Source: an uncultured Pseudoflavonifractor sp.
GTDB lineage: Bacteria > Bacillota > Clostridia > Oscillospirales > Oscillospiraceae
Assembly (NCBI GenBank): GCA_904419835.1
Contig: CAJFTA010000015.1
Coordinates: 1 to 58,439, forward strand
DNA: 58,439 bases
Reading direction: 5' to 3'
A program made the translations under genes and the position numbers. Under the pieces are notes generated by a model. That model was not told the DNA's origin. It was given only the letters and a program-made list of their open reading frames with translations, and searched no databases. Positions 24,141 to 32,669 of the stretch are shown piece after piece. Position 1 is the stretch's first letter, and each line of letters starts with the position of its first letter.

Positions 24141-24668
24141 TTACAGCGTTCCACTTTTTTCTCTCATCTGTTCCATAGCGGCGGGCGGTGCGGCCTGCCC
24201 TGCGGTGCGGCAGGAAGCGGCCGCCTTTTCCTGAAGGAAACCGTCCACCCGGCCCAGCGCCCGGACAAAGACCTGGGCCTCCTCCTGGGAGAGAGAGCTG
24301 AGAATGTAATCCACCAGCTCCTCGTGAAAGCGCTCGTGCTCCCGGTTGGCCTGACGGGCCTTTTCGGTGGGCAGGATGCGCACCACCCGCTTGTCGTACG
24401 CGTCCCGGCGGCGCTCCAGATAGCCCTTTCGCTCCAGCAGGGACACCGCCGTGGTCAGGGTGCCCGCCGTCACCCGCTGGGCGGCGGCGATGGCGGTGGC
24501 CCGGTTGTCCAGCCCCAGATCTGCCGCCCGGCATACCTCTTCAATCAGGTGAAGCTCCCGGAGAGACAGCTCCCCCTTCACGCTGGACAGCGCCAGCTCC
24601 TCTGTTTTAAGAACCTCATGGAACACCTCAACCAGAAACCGGTTGAGCGCCTCGCGGTGCTGGTCCAC
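24141..24668 (-). CDS. MarR family transcriptional regulator (FabT-like context)
   Basis: A 175-residue winged-helix repressor: the core ITAGTLTTAVSLLERKGYLERRRDAYDKRVVRILPTEKA region carries the recognition helix and the D-x-R wing typical of MarR. GTG start with a purine-rich site upstream. Being in front of a FakB-like DegV gene suggests lipid-responsive control, as for FabT-type MarR proteins of Firmicutes. That is inference; its operator cannot be named. Confidence 0.85.
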   Translation of the reverse strand: MDQHREALNRFLVEVFHEVLKTEELALSSVKGELSLRELHLIEEVCRAADLGLDNRATAIAAAQRVTAGTLTTAVSLLERKGYLERRRDAYDKRVVRILPTEKARQANREHERFHEELVDYILSSLSQEEAQVFVRALGRVDGFLQEKAAASCRTAGQAAPPAAMEQMREKSGTL

Positions 24669-24841
24669 GGCCTTCGCCCCCCCTTTTCAAAAATATATGG
24701 AATGGTCCTTATATGCCCGATTCAGTAGCAATTATATAGGAGATACTGCAAAAGTCAAGCATATTTTGAATGCCAAATTAAATATCCGTCATACCCGCCC
24801 GGGCTGCCGCATAAATTTTCCCATGAAGGGATGGGATACAG

Positions 24842-26065
24842 ATGAAAAGGGACAGGCACAACGGGATTCAGTGGGGCAGAGTGCTCCGGCGGAGCGCGGC
24901 GCTGGTAATGGTCACGGCGGCGCTGTGGGCGCTGCTGGCGGCGGCGGGCGCCGGCGCGGCGGCCGAGGCATTCCGGGCCCTGGGGGAGGACGGCGGCTTT
25001 GTCTCCGCCGTCCTCCGGGCGGAGCTGGGAGAGGTGGAGGGGGCCGGGGGGCCCTTTGAGGCCCTGGACCGGTGGGGCCGGCTGGTGGTGGGACAGTCCA
25101 CCCTGCTGCGGAGCAACGAGGAGGCGGTGGCCCAGTGGCTGGCTGGAGAGAATGGCGCCGGGGCAGCGGAGCCGGAGGCGCCGGCGGACCCGGCGAAGCC
25201 CTCCCCCACCCCGGAGGCTGAGGACCCGGAGGACCCGGCAAGCCTCCCTGCCGTCACCACCGCGCCCGACGACATCATTCCCCGCACGCTGGTGCCCTCC
25301 TCGGGCAGCGGATACACCCGGGCGGACGGGGTATATATTTACAATACCACCGGCGTGGAGGTGGACGCGGCGGCGCTGGCCTCCGCACAGGTGAATATTA
25401 CGCTGGGCGACCCGGCGGAGCCCCAGATTCTCATCATGCACACCCACGCCACGGAGGCGTACACGCCCGATGGCACGGATGTGTACGTCCAGACCGACAA
25501 CAGCCGCACCCTGGACAACACTCAGAACATGGTCCGCATCGGGGAGGAGATGAAGGAGGTCTTTGAGGAGATGGGGCTGTCCGTCCTCCACGACGAGACG
25601 CCCTACGACTATCCCCAGTACAACGGGGCCTACGGCCGGTCGGGCGTGGGGGTGGAGGCCTATCTGGAGCAGTACCCCTCCATCAAAATCGTGCTGGACG
25701 TCCACCGGGACGCCCTCATCGGGGAGGACGGCACGGTCTACAAGCCACTCACCACCGTGGACGGCCAGGACACCGCCCAGGTCATGCTGGTCATGGGCAG
25801 CCCGGAGGCAGGGGACTACCCCCGATGGATGGAAAACCTGACCCTGGCGATGAAAATTCAGAAGAGCATGGACACCCTCTACCCCACCCTGGCCCGCCCC
25901 ATCACCATCCGGGGCAGCTCGGTGTACAACCAGGAGCTGACCAACGGATCGCTGCTGGTGGAGGTGGGCGCCCACGGCAATACCCTTCAGGAGGCCATCC
26001 GGGGCGCCCGGCTCTTTGCCCGGGCTGCGGGACAGGTCCTGCTGGAGCTGGAGGGGGATGGATAA
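24842..26065 (+). CDS. spoIIP: Stage II sporulation protein P
   Basis: A 407-residue protein with an N-terminal membrane anchor (about residues 17-40), a Pro/Glu-rich linker and the C-terminal SpoIIP amidase/endopeptidase domain. The domain shows ILIMHTHATEAYTP (zinc ligand region), VLDVHRDAL and LVEVGAHGN. It degrades septal peptidoglycan during engulfment with SpoIID/M. It shows that the host is a sporeformer. Single gene, ended by a strong hairpin. Confidence 0.94.
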   Translation: MKRDRHNGIQWGRVLRRSAALVMVTAALWALLAAAGAGAAAEAFRALGEDGGFVSAVLRAELGEVEGAGGPFEALDRWGRLVVGQSTLLRSNEEAVAQWLAGENGAGAAEPEAPADPAKPSPTPEAEDPEDPASLPAVTTAPDDIIPRTLVPSSGSGYTRADGVYIYNTTGVEVDAAALASAQVNITLGDPAEPQILIMHTHATEAYTPDGTDVYVQTDNSRTLDNTQNMVRIGEEMKEVFEEMGLSVLHDETPYDYPQYNGAYGRSGVGVEAYLEQYPSIKIVLDVHRDALIGEDGTVYKPLTTVDGQDTAQVMLVMGSPEAGDYPRWMENLTLAMKIQKSMDTLYPTLARPITIRGSSVYNQELTNGSLLVEVGAHGNTLQEAIRGARLFARAAGQVLLELEGDG

Positions 26066-26207
26066 GCGGGAGGGAAGCGGGCGCCCGGGGCCGAGACTGC
26101 CGAAAAAGGCTGTACGGCGGAAGCCGCTCGATTTTTCAAAATTGCCTCCTTTGCACTGCCCGTCTCCCGGACCAGAGGGATTCTTTTCAACCGCTTTTTC
26201 AGCACGC

Positions 26208-26261
26208 GGCACAATTACGCACAGCCCGGGACTTCTGTCCCGGGCCGTGCGTAATTGTGCC
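26208..26261. terminator. Long bidirectional terminator between spoIIP and the dehydrogenase
   Basis: GGCACAATTACGCAC pairs with GTGCGTAATTGTGCC, and inside it GCCCGGGAC pairs with GTCCCGGGC around TTCT. About 24 pairs in total. The rest of the 255-base gap is featureless. Confidence 0.8.
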
Positions 26262-26320
26262 AGTCAATTCTTTTCAGGGGGATAAACCGCCTCCGTCAGG
26301 CCCTGGGAGGAGCCTGGCGG

Positions 26321-27379
26321 TCAGCGCTCATAGGGGGTGATGGCTACCTTGACGCAGCCGTCCAGGTGGTGCTCAAAGATGTCATACCCATGCATAATAT
26401 CGTTGAGGGGCATGGTGTGGGTGATGAGGGGGCGGCAGTTAATCTTTCCGCCCTCAATGAGCTTCATCAGGGTGTCGTTGTGGGAGGCGTCCACGCCGCC
26501 GGTCTTGAAGGTCAGGTTCTTGCCGTACATCAGGTGGAGGGGCAGGCTCTGGGCCTCCTCGTACATGGCGATGAGGGAGACGATGCCGTTGGGGCGGGCC
26601 ACCTTCCACGCGGTCTCAAAGGTATCCTTGCCGCCCGCCACTTCGATAACGGAGTCGGCGCCCCGGCCGTCGGTAAGCCCCTTTACGACAGCGTCCAGAT
26701 CCTCCTTGCCGGGATTGACCGTCACGTCGCACCAGCCGTGCCGCTTGGCGAATTCCAGGCGCTCGTCGATGACATCCACCGCCACGATGAAGGCGGGGCC
26801 GAAGAGTCGGGCGCACATCATGGTGGTACAGCCCACCGGACCGGCGCCCAGCACCACCACCACGTCGCCCGGCTTGATCTCCGCCAGCTCCGCGCCGAAG
26901 TAGCCGCTGGGCAGGATACAGGAGATCATAATGACGTCCTCGTATTCCAGACTGTCAGGAATGACGGTCAGGCCGTTGTCCGCATAGGGGACCCGGACAT
27001 ATTCGGTCTGGCAGCCGTCGATGCGGCAGCCCAGCTCCCAGCCGCCGGTCACGCAGTTGTTGACAAAGCCGCGCTTGCAGAAGTAACACTCGCCGCAGAA
27101 GGTCTCCACATTGGCGGCCACCCGCTGGCCGGGCTTGATCTTCTTGACCGCGTCGCCTACGGCGACAACCTCGCCGGCAAACTCATGGCCGAGGATCACA
27201 TTCTCCCGCGCCCGTGGGACGGCGCCGTTACGGATGTGGAAGTCGCTGGTGCAGATGCTGGACATGCCCACTTTGACAATGGCATCCCTGGGGTCCAAAA
27301 TGGTGGGGATATCCCGCTCTTCAAAGCGGAGGTCGCCTTTTCCATGGTAAACTACGCCCATCATTTTTCCACTCATCAT
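26321..27379 (-). CDS. Zinc-dependent alcohol dehydrogenase family protein
   Basis: A 352-residue medium-chain dehydrogenase. Catalytic zinc residues are in SSICTSDFHIR and GHEFAGEV; the structural zinc site is FCGECYFCKRGFVNNC; the NAD site is VVVLGAGPVGCTT. It oxidises an alcohol or reduces an aldehyde; the substrate is unknown. Start at ATG 27379 has AAAGGAG 5 bases upstream. It is the last gene of the operon that begins with the NCS1 permease, so its substrate may arise from the imported compound. Confidence 0.9.
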   Translation of the reverse strand: MMSGKMMGVVYHGKGDLRFEERDIPTILDPRDAIVKVGMSSICTSDFHIRNGAVPRARENVILGHEFAGEVVAVGDAVKKIKPGQRVAANVETFCGECYFCKRGFVNNCVTGGWELGCRIDGCQTEYVRVPYADNGLTVIPDSLEYEDVIMISCILPSGYFGAELAEIKPGDVVVVLGAGPVGCTTMMCARLFGPAFIVAVDVIDERLEFAKRHGWCDVTVNPGKEDLDAVVKGLTDGRGADSVIEVAGGKDTFETAWKVARPNGIVSLIAMYEEAQSLPLHLMYGKNLTFKTGGVDASHNDTLMKLIEGGKINCRPLITHTMPLNDIMHGYDIFEHHLDGCVKVAITPYER

Positions 27380-27433
27380 GCATACTCCTTTTTTAATGGT
27401 CGGTTTCCGATACACAAATGCCAAGTGATTTGA

Positions 27434-28093
27434 CTACTCTGCGACGGGTTCCCGAACGGTCCCGGCCCACTGGTCCACTATGGGACCCAGCTTGGTGATA
27501 ATGGGCGCCATTACGGGGCCGACGCCCACCATGCCGAGAATCGTGCCAAAGAACACAGTGCCGCCCATAATGAAGCCGCCCACGACCATGACCGCATCAA
27601 AGATGATGCGCTCCCACTTCAGGGGGATCTTGGTCATTTTCGCCATGGTCTGGTTGAATGCGTCCGAGGGACCGCAGCCCAGCTCGGCGGACTGATAGAG
27701 GCCAAGGCCCACGCCCAGCGCAAGGGTGCCCAGGACCAGAACGATGATCTTAATGGGAAGGCCCGGGGCATCCCCCATGAGTGCGGTGAGCATACTGATG
27801 AAGATATTGCTGAAGGTGCCCAGCGTAAACGTATACAGGACGGTGCCGATGTTGATCATTTTGCGGTTCAGAATCAGGATAATAACAAAGAAGATGATGT
27901 TAAAGATGTTCATGGCCATGCCGAAGTCCAAATTCAGCTGCACGCCCATGCCTTGCACAAACGCGGTGACCGGGTCGCTTCCAAGTGCCGCCATGACATA
28001 GGCCGCCGCGCCAAAGCCGGTGATGACAACGCCTACCATAATCACGATGCAGCGGACAAGGATGCTTCTCACTGTGTATTTACCTTTAACCAA
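27434..28093 (-). CDS. YczE/YitT-like membrane protein
   Basis: A 219-residue protein with about five to six helices. GFGAAAYVMAALGSDPVTAFVQG and GLYQSAELGCGPSDAFNQTM are the paired loop motifs of the YczE/DUF6198 group. TTG start at 28093 has AAGGAGG 7 bases upstream; the GTG further upstream overlaps that site. Function unknown; its place inside a catabolic operon suggests transport of a product or substrate. Distant relative of the 16390-17199 protein. Confidence 0.78.
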   Translation of the reverse strand: MVKGKYTVRSILVRCIVIMVGVVITGFGAAAYVMAALGSDPVTAFVQGMGVQLNLDFGMAMNIFNIIFFVIILILNRKMINIGTVLYTFTLGTFSNIFISMLTALMGDAPGLPIKIIVLVLGTLALGVGLGLYQSAELGCGPSDAFNQTMAKMTKIPLKWERIIFDAVMVVGGFIMGGTVFFGTILGMVGVGPVMAPIITKLGPIVDQWAGTVREPVAE

Positions 28094-28212
28094 AATAAGC
28101 CCTCCTTCTTTGCGCACTCATCCGTCTCATTCCTGCGCTATGGTCCAGAGCTTCCACAGGGACACCGTTCTCCTCCTCTCTGCTGTTTTCGTGGAACCAC
28201 TCCGTGACGCCC

Positions 28213-29178
28213 TTATGCCTGAGAGGACGCTTTCTTCGCCTCCTTTTCTCTGTCCCGGTCCATTTCGTCGGACAGAATATTTAAGATCTCTTGCCCCGGA
28301 AGGATTTCTGCACAGTAATTGACCTGAAGCATATTCAATCCGCACTCATGCTCCACCTGGGTGGTGGAGTCCACACAGTCCCCTGCCACCAGAATCCGGT
28401 AGCCCCGCTGAAAGGCCTCGATGGCGGTCTGGGCCACGCAGACGTGAGTGCGCCAGCCGGTGAAAATAATGGTCTCTGTGCCAAGCTTTTTCAGGGTGGC
28501 CTGGAGCTTGGTGCCAATAAAGGCGTTGAAATAGTTCTTTTTGAGCACGTAATCCTCTGGAGCAGGGGAGAGCGCATCGATAATCTGCGCGCCCCAGGTG
28601 CCCTCCAGGCAGTGATCGGGCCAGATCTCCAGCTCCGGGTCGTTCCGGTGGTGGGAATCCCGGACGTAGATGACCGGAATGCCCATGGCCCTGGCCCGCT
28701 CCAGCATGGCGCGGAGGGGCTCGATAATATTGTAGATGCGGCGGCAGTACATGGAGCCGCCCTCCAGAAATTCGTTTTGCAGATCCGTGCTCACGATGGC
28801 GTAGCGGCTGCGGCGCTCCGCGTCCCTCACTTCGTCGTCGACGGCGCTCCGGCAGTTGTTCTCCCGCAGGACCCGGTCCAGCGTGTTCCGCACCCGCTCC
28901 AGCTGCTGGATCTGCTCTTCCACGTCAAAAAGCTGACGCTTCAGGTAACTGCGCAGGTCGGTGTCCGGGTTGTTGAGAATGGCGTCGATATCCTCCAGAG
29001 AGAACTTCTGCTCCCGGTAAAAGTGAATCTGGTGGAGCCGGGCCACATCCTCCTCTGAATAAAGCCGGTATCCGGCCGGCGAACGAGCCGCCGGCCGGAT
29101 CAAACCGATTTTTTCGTAAAAACGGATTCCCTTGACGGTGAGGCCGGTGGCGTCCGCCGCTGCCTTGACGGTCAGCAT
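28213..29178 (-). CDS. MerR-type regulator fused to an isochorismatase-like hydrolase
   Basis: A 321-residue two-domain protein. Residues 1-70 form a MerR winged helix (MLTVKAAADATGLTVKGIRFYEKIGLI and GYRLYSEEDVARL), then a coiled-coil linker (about 78-105). From about residue 125 it is a cysteine hydrolase: Asp in STDLQNEF, Lys in VLKKNYFNAF and Cys in GWRTHVCV form the expected triad, and DSHH with WPDHC resembles the metal site of nicotinamidases. Both halves look intact, so it could be a regulator that binds or hydrolyses its own inducer. It sits in the operon it probably controls. Confidence 0.88.
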   Translation of the reverse strand: MLTVKAAADATGLTVKGIRFYEKIGLIRPAARSPAGYRLYSEEDVARLHQIHFYREQKFSLEDIDAILNNPDTDLRSYLKRQLFDVEEQIQQLERVRNTLDRVLRENNCRSAVDDEVRDAERRSRYAIVSTDLQNEFLEGGSMYCRRIYNIIEPLRAMLERARAMGIPVIYVRDSHHRNDPELEIWPDHCLEGTWGAQIIDALSPAPEDYVLKKNYFNAFIGTKLQATLKKLGTETIIFTGWRTHVCVAQTAIEAFQRGYRILVAGDCVDSTTQVEHECGLNMLQVNYCAEILPGQEILNILSDEMDRDREKEAKKASSQA

Positions 29179-29232
29179 TTCAGGTCCCTCCTCTGCCGCC
29201 GGGTATGGGCCGCCGGTGGGCGGCGGGATGGG

Positions 29233-29829
29233 TTACAGGCGGGCCAGAACGGCATCGCTGTCGGTGACGGCGCCGAAGTGGGTCTCAATGTCCCACAGGG
29301 AGGACTCCTGCTCACGGGGACCGGTGGCCCGGACGCAGTCTTTGGGGACGATCACCTGATAGCCCCGGAAGAAGGCGTCGTGGCAGGTGGAGCGGACGCA
29401 GATGTTGGTGACCACGCCGGTGACCACCACGGTCTTGCGGCCCAGCTCACGGAGCACCAGGTCCAGATCGGTCTGGTAGAAGCCGCTGAAGCGCCGCTTG
29501 GGGATCTGGTAGTCCTCGGGCTGGGGGGCCAGCTCGTCGATGACCTTGCCGCCCCAGGTGCCCTCGATGCAGTGGGGGGAGCGCTTGTCAAACTCCTTGT
29601 CGTACTTGCCGGCCCGGTGCCAGTCGTTGATGAAGATGATGGGCAGCTTCTTGGCCCGGAAGGCGGCGATGAGCCGCTGGGTGGGCTCCACGGTCTCCAT
29701 GCCCTCGGGCAGCACCATGGCGCCGCCCTCCTTGCAGAAGTCGTTGACCATGTCCACGATGAGCAGGGCGGGGTCGGTCAGTTCGAAGTTGGAGCCGTCA
29801 TCCACAAAATGTTCTGCAAAGCCTTTCAT
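29233..29829 (-). CDS. Isochorismatase-like cysteine hydrolase (nicotinamidase-type metal site)
   Basis: A 198-residue cytoplasmic amidase-type enzyme. Triad: Asp in LLIVDMVNDF, Lys in QIPKRRFSGF, Cys in VVTNICVRST. NDWH plus SPHC follow the D-x-H...H metal pattern of nicotinamidases. Relatives hydrolyse nicotinamide, N-carbamoyl amides, maleamate, biuret or ureidoacrylate. The NCS1 permease just upstream favours a small heterocyclic or carbamoyl amide substrate; which one cannot be read from the sequence. It is homologous to the second half of the next gene. Confidence 0.88.
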   Translation of the reverse strand: MKGFAEHFVDDGSNFELTDPALLIVDMVNDFCKEGGAMVLPEGMETVEPTQRLIAAFRAKKLPIIFINDWHRAGKYDKEFDKRSPHCIEGTWGGKVIDELAPQPEDYQIPKRRFSGFYQTDLDLVLRELGRKTVVVTGVVTNICVRSTCHDAFFRGYQVIVPKDCVRATGPREQESSLWDIETHFGAVTDSDAVLARL

Positions 29830-29869
29830 AAATCCAAAAACCTTCCTTTCGCATGTGGTTGAGGTGGAA

Positions 29870-31162
29870 TTAAGCGCGCTTCTTCACGCCGCTGCCCATG
29901 ACGGCGCCCAGAATCGCCTTGACGACAAAGGCGACGATGATGCCGTTGACGACGGGCATGCCGAAGGGGATGCGGGTGACAATAAAGCCCAGGACCCAGG
30001 AGATGAAGCCGGCAATATTGACGGTGGGCAGCTCAGCCTCTTCCGGATCGGGATAATTCTGCTTATAGGTCACCAGGAAGTCGGCCAGGAAGATGCCGCC
30101 CAGGGGAGGCACGGTGGCGGACAGGAAGTCGATGTAGGAGCCGAAGTAGTTGTAGAAGCCGATGATGGCGAAGATGATGCCGATAACGCCGAAGCCGATG
30201 ACCAGCCAGGTGCGCTTGCACTTAGGTACCACACTGTTGAGGGTCATGGAGCCGGAGTACACGCAGCCCTGGGCGGTGGACCAGATGTTGAGCACCAGCA
30301 CCAGGAAGGCGGGCGCCAGCAGGCCCTGCATGGACAGCATAATGGCCACGTCGGGGGTGCCGGTGACAACGGAGCCGATGGCGCCGGAGAGGAGCATGAA
30401 GGTGTTGCCCAGCATCAGGGTGATGATCATGACGATAACGGCGGTGCGGGCATTCTTGGAGAAGCGCATGATGTCGGGCGTGAACATGACGGCGCCAACC
30501 GCGTAGGAGCCGACGCCCAGACCCACTGCGTAGCTGAAGTCAATGGGCTTCTCGGGGACAATCGCGTTCATGCCGGCAACGCCGCCGGCATCGTTCACTG
30601 CGATGACCATGGAGATGACGCCGAAGATGATGATGAGAGGCACGGCGATGTTGCTCAGATAGGTCATCCACTTCATGCCGCGCATGGCGGTAAAGGTCAT
30701 GCCGATGCCGCCCAGGATGGCGACGGGGATAATGGGAATGACCGGGAAGAGGGTATTGGTGGTCTGGCCGATGAGGTATGCGTCAATGGAGAACCAGCCG
30801 ATGGTGGTGATGACCACGATGGCGACCGGCACATAGGTGCCCGCCTTGCCGAAGGAGTACTTGCTCAGCAGGCCGGTGCTCATGCCGGTCTTGGCCGAAA
30901 TGACGCCCATGGCGCAGGCCAGAACCGCCAGGATGGCGCTGCTCAGGAGGGTGGCCAGCACCGTGTCGGTAAAGGTGAGGCCAACGCCCATATTGCCGCC
31001 CGCCTGCATGCTGGTAACCACGAACACGTAGCCAAGGGAGACGGTCAGAAGGCTCAGCCATGACTTCCGTGCCGACATGGGTACGCGCGCGTTGCTGTAC
31101 TCGTCGCTGCTGTCAGCCGCGGTGGTCTCTGGGGTTTTCGCTGCGGTGTCTTCCTTTTTCAC
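29870..31162 (-). CDS. NCS1 family permease (cytosine/purine/hydantoin-type)
   Basis: A 430-residue transporter with about twelve membrane helices after a 35-residue hydrophilic N-terminus. SLGYVFVVTSMQAGGNMGVGLTF and the following GSYAVGAVMFTPDIMRFSKN block are typical of CodB-like NCS1 proteins, which import nucleobases, hydantoins, allantoin or related rings by ion symport. GTG start at 31162 has AGAAAGGGA upstream; the longer open frame is rejected. First gene of the operon. Confidence 0.88.
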   Translation of the reverse strand: MKKEDTAAKTPETTAADSSDEYSNARVPMSARKSWLSLLTVSLGYVFVVTSMQAGGNMGVGLTFTDTVLATLLSSAILAVLACAMGVISAKTGMSTGLLSKYSFGKAGTYVPVAIVVITTIGWFSIDAYLIGQTTNTLFPVIPIIPVAILGGIGMTFTAMRGMKWMTYLSNIAVPLIIIFGVISMVIAVNDAGGVAGMNAIVPEKPIDFSYAVGLGVGSYAVGAVMFTPDIMRFSKNARTAVIVMIITLMLGNTFMLLSGAIGSVVTGTPDVAIMLSMQGLLAPAFLVLVLNIWSTAQGCVYSGSMTLNSVVPKCKRTWLVIGFGVIGIIFAIIGFYNYFGSYIDFLSATVPPLGGIFLADFLVTYKQNYPDPEEAELPTVNIAGFISWVLGFIVTRIPFGMPVVNGIIVAFVVKAILGAVMGSGVKKRA

Positions 31163-31309
31163 ACAAACACATCCCTTTCTGGTTATAAAATAGACTGAAC
31201 TCAGGCGCGTTCCACCGTCCGCCGCCGCCCGCCCTGACACACAACCGGGCCGGGAACCGGGCCGGATTCTCCCGGCCAGGCCAGCGGAGCAGCCCTCTGC
31301 TCAACTCAA

Positions 31310-31340
31310 ACTATAAACCATCCCCTTAGGGGAATGTCAA
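31310..31340 (-). promoter_or_regulatory. MerR-type promoter/operator of the NCS1-hydrolase operon
   Basis: On the minus strand TTGACA (31335-31340) and TATAGT (31310-31315) are separated by 19 bases. Centred in that spacer is the perfect dyad TCCCCTAAGGGGA (31321-31333). An over-long 19-base spacer with a dyad is the hallmark of MerR-activated promoters. The likely regulator is the MerR-hydrolase fusion of the same operon. Confidence 0.75.
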
Positions 31341-31493
31341 GTGGAAATTGTGAAAAATGAATCTAAAATAGAGAAAACTTCTCTTGAATTACAGCACTTT
31401 GAACATAACACAGGCCACAAGAGTTTAAAATCACAAAAAGCGGCTTCTTATTGACGATTTTTTAACAAATATATCCCTCCAAAAAGGAAAAGC
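31341..31493. other. AT-rich gap, no gene seen
   Basis: About 150 bases of AT-rich sequence upstream of the MerR-type promoter. I see no open frame with a ribosome site and no clear hairpin. Confidence 0.6.
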
Positions 31494-31528
31494 GCCCTGG
31501 CACTCCCCATTCCGGGGCGTGCCAGGGC
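31494..31528 (-). terminator. Terminator of the lipid kinase gene
   Basis: GCCCTGGCAC and GTGCCAGGGC, with an inner CCCC/GGGG pair, form a hairpin followed on the minus strand by GCTTTTCCTTTTT. Confidence 0.8.
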
Positions 31529-31553
31529 AAAGATAAAGAGAGGGAGGCGGCCG

Positions 31554-32444
31554 TCAGGCGCCGTAGACAATGTTCACCGCATGGCGGCAGGCCGTAATTT
31601 CAGCCGCCTGGGGAGAGCCGCCGTACTCTCCGTCCAGGGTCCAGGGGGTCTCGTCGGCGCAGGTAATTTTCAGCCGGGAGGTGTGGAAGCCCAGCACCCC
31701 CGCCGCCTCGTCGGTGGTCTGCTTCATCAGGGCCGCGATAACCCCCTGGAGCTCCAGGGGCGTTCGCGGCGTGCGCACCATGATCGCTTCCAGCAGCCCG
31801 TCGTCCAGCGCCACGCTGTCGGCGGGCAGGCCCAGCATCCCCCCCACCGAGACGGTGTTGCTCACCATGCCGAAAATAAATTCATCCTCCAGCACGCCGC
31901 CGTCATACTCCACCCGGGCCTGGTATCCCTTCAGGTTGCCCAGCCGGGCGATGCCCTCCAGCACGTAGGCCAGGTGCCCGAACATGTTCTTCACCTGCTG
32001 GGGCGTGTCGTAGGCCACGTCGGTGAAGGCGCCGAAGGCGGCCACATAGACAAAGTAGCGGTCGTTGAACCGGCCGATGTCCACCGGGCGGGGGGAGCCC
32101 TCCGCCGCCGTGGCGGCCAGGGCGTCGTATCCCTTGGGCAGCTTCAGATTGCGTGAGAAGTCGTTGGTGGTGCCGGCGGGAATATAGCCCACCTCAGGGC
32201 GGCGTTCCAGCGCCATCAGACCGGTGACCACCTCGTGGAGCGTGCCGTCTCCACCGCAGCACACCACCCGGTCAAACGCACCGCCCAGCTGGGCGGCCGC
32301 GTAAGTGGCGTCCGACTTGCCCTGGGTGGGGCGGACCGTCACCAGCCAGCCCGCCTTGGTGAAGATGTCCAGCACGTCGGCCAGCTTGGCGCGGATCTGT
32401 CCCTTTCCGGCGTGGGGATTATAGATAAAGAGCAGCTTCTTCAT
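31554..32444 (-). CDS. Diacylglycerol/lipid kinase family protein (YegS/DgkB-like)
   Basis: A 296-residue soluble lipid kinase. NPHAGKG at the N-terminus and VVCCGGDGTLHEVVTGL are the nucleotide-binding motifs; GYIPAGTTNDFSRNL completes the catalytic core. It phosphorylates diacylglycerol or a related lipid at the membrane surface. GGAGG lies 4 bases before ATG 32444; the 34 codons upstream in frame are leader. It has an unusually long structured leader (see 32515-32663). Confidence 0.9.
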   Translation of the reverse strand: MKKLLFIYNPHAGKGQIRAKLADVLDIFTKAGWLVTVRPTQGKSDATYAAAQLGGAFDRVVCCGGDGTLHEVVTGLMALERRPEVGYIPAGTTNDFSRNLKLPKGYDALAATAAEGSPRPVDIGRFNDRYFVYVAAFGAFTDVAYDTPQQVKNMFGHLAYVLEGIARLGNLKGYQARVEYDGGVLEDEFIFGMVSNTVSVGGMLGLPADSVALDDGLLEAIMVRTPRTPLELQGVIAALMKQTTDEAAGVLGFHTSRLKITCADETPWTLDGEYGGSPQAAEITACRHAVNIVYGA

Positions 32445-32514
32445 AATTCCTCCGAGCAGATAAAACTTGGCCCTTCCTCCCGCCATTCGGGGGGAGGAGG
32501 AGCAAAAAGGTAGT

Positions 32515-32663
32515 AAAAGCTGCGGCGGTCCCTGGGGCCGCCGCATATTGGAGCGCTTCCAAAGTTGGCAGAGAGCAGAGCACGGGCGAGCAGAGCGCGG
32601 TTCCGGCGGAGCGAATGGGGCGAGATGCCACCTCCCTGCCGGAACCCTCGCCCGAGATTTAAC
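32515..32663 (-). ncRNA. Candidate structured RNA or leader, class not recognised
   Basis: Downstream of a clear minus-strand promoter, about 150 bases fold into nested stems: CGGGCGAG (32647-32654) with CTCGCCCG (32583-32590) and GGTTCCGGC (32638-32646) with GCCGGAACC (32599-32607). An almost palindromic TTGGAAGCGCTCCAA (32548-32562) and a GC-rich terminator-like hairpin (32522-32544) with TTTT follow. The lipid kinase gene begins 70 bases later. It could be a free small RNA or a riboswitch-like leader. I do not recognise T-box, 6S or any standard riboswitch core. Confidence 0.5.
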
Positions 32664-32669
32664 AGCCCC

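Noticed and set aside
32515..32663. 6S RNA
   Set aside because: The fold lacks a long closing stem joining 5' and 3' ends and a large central bubble.
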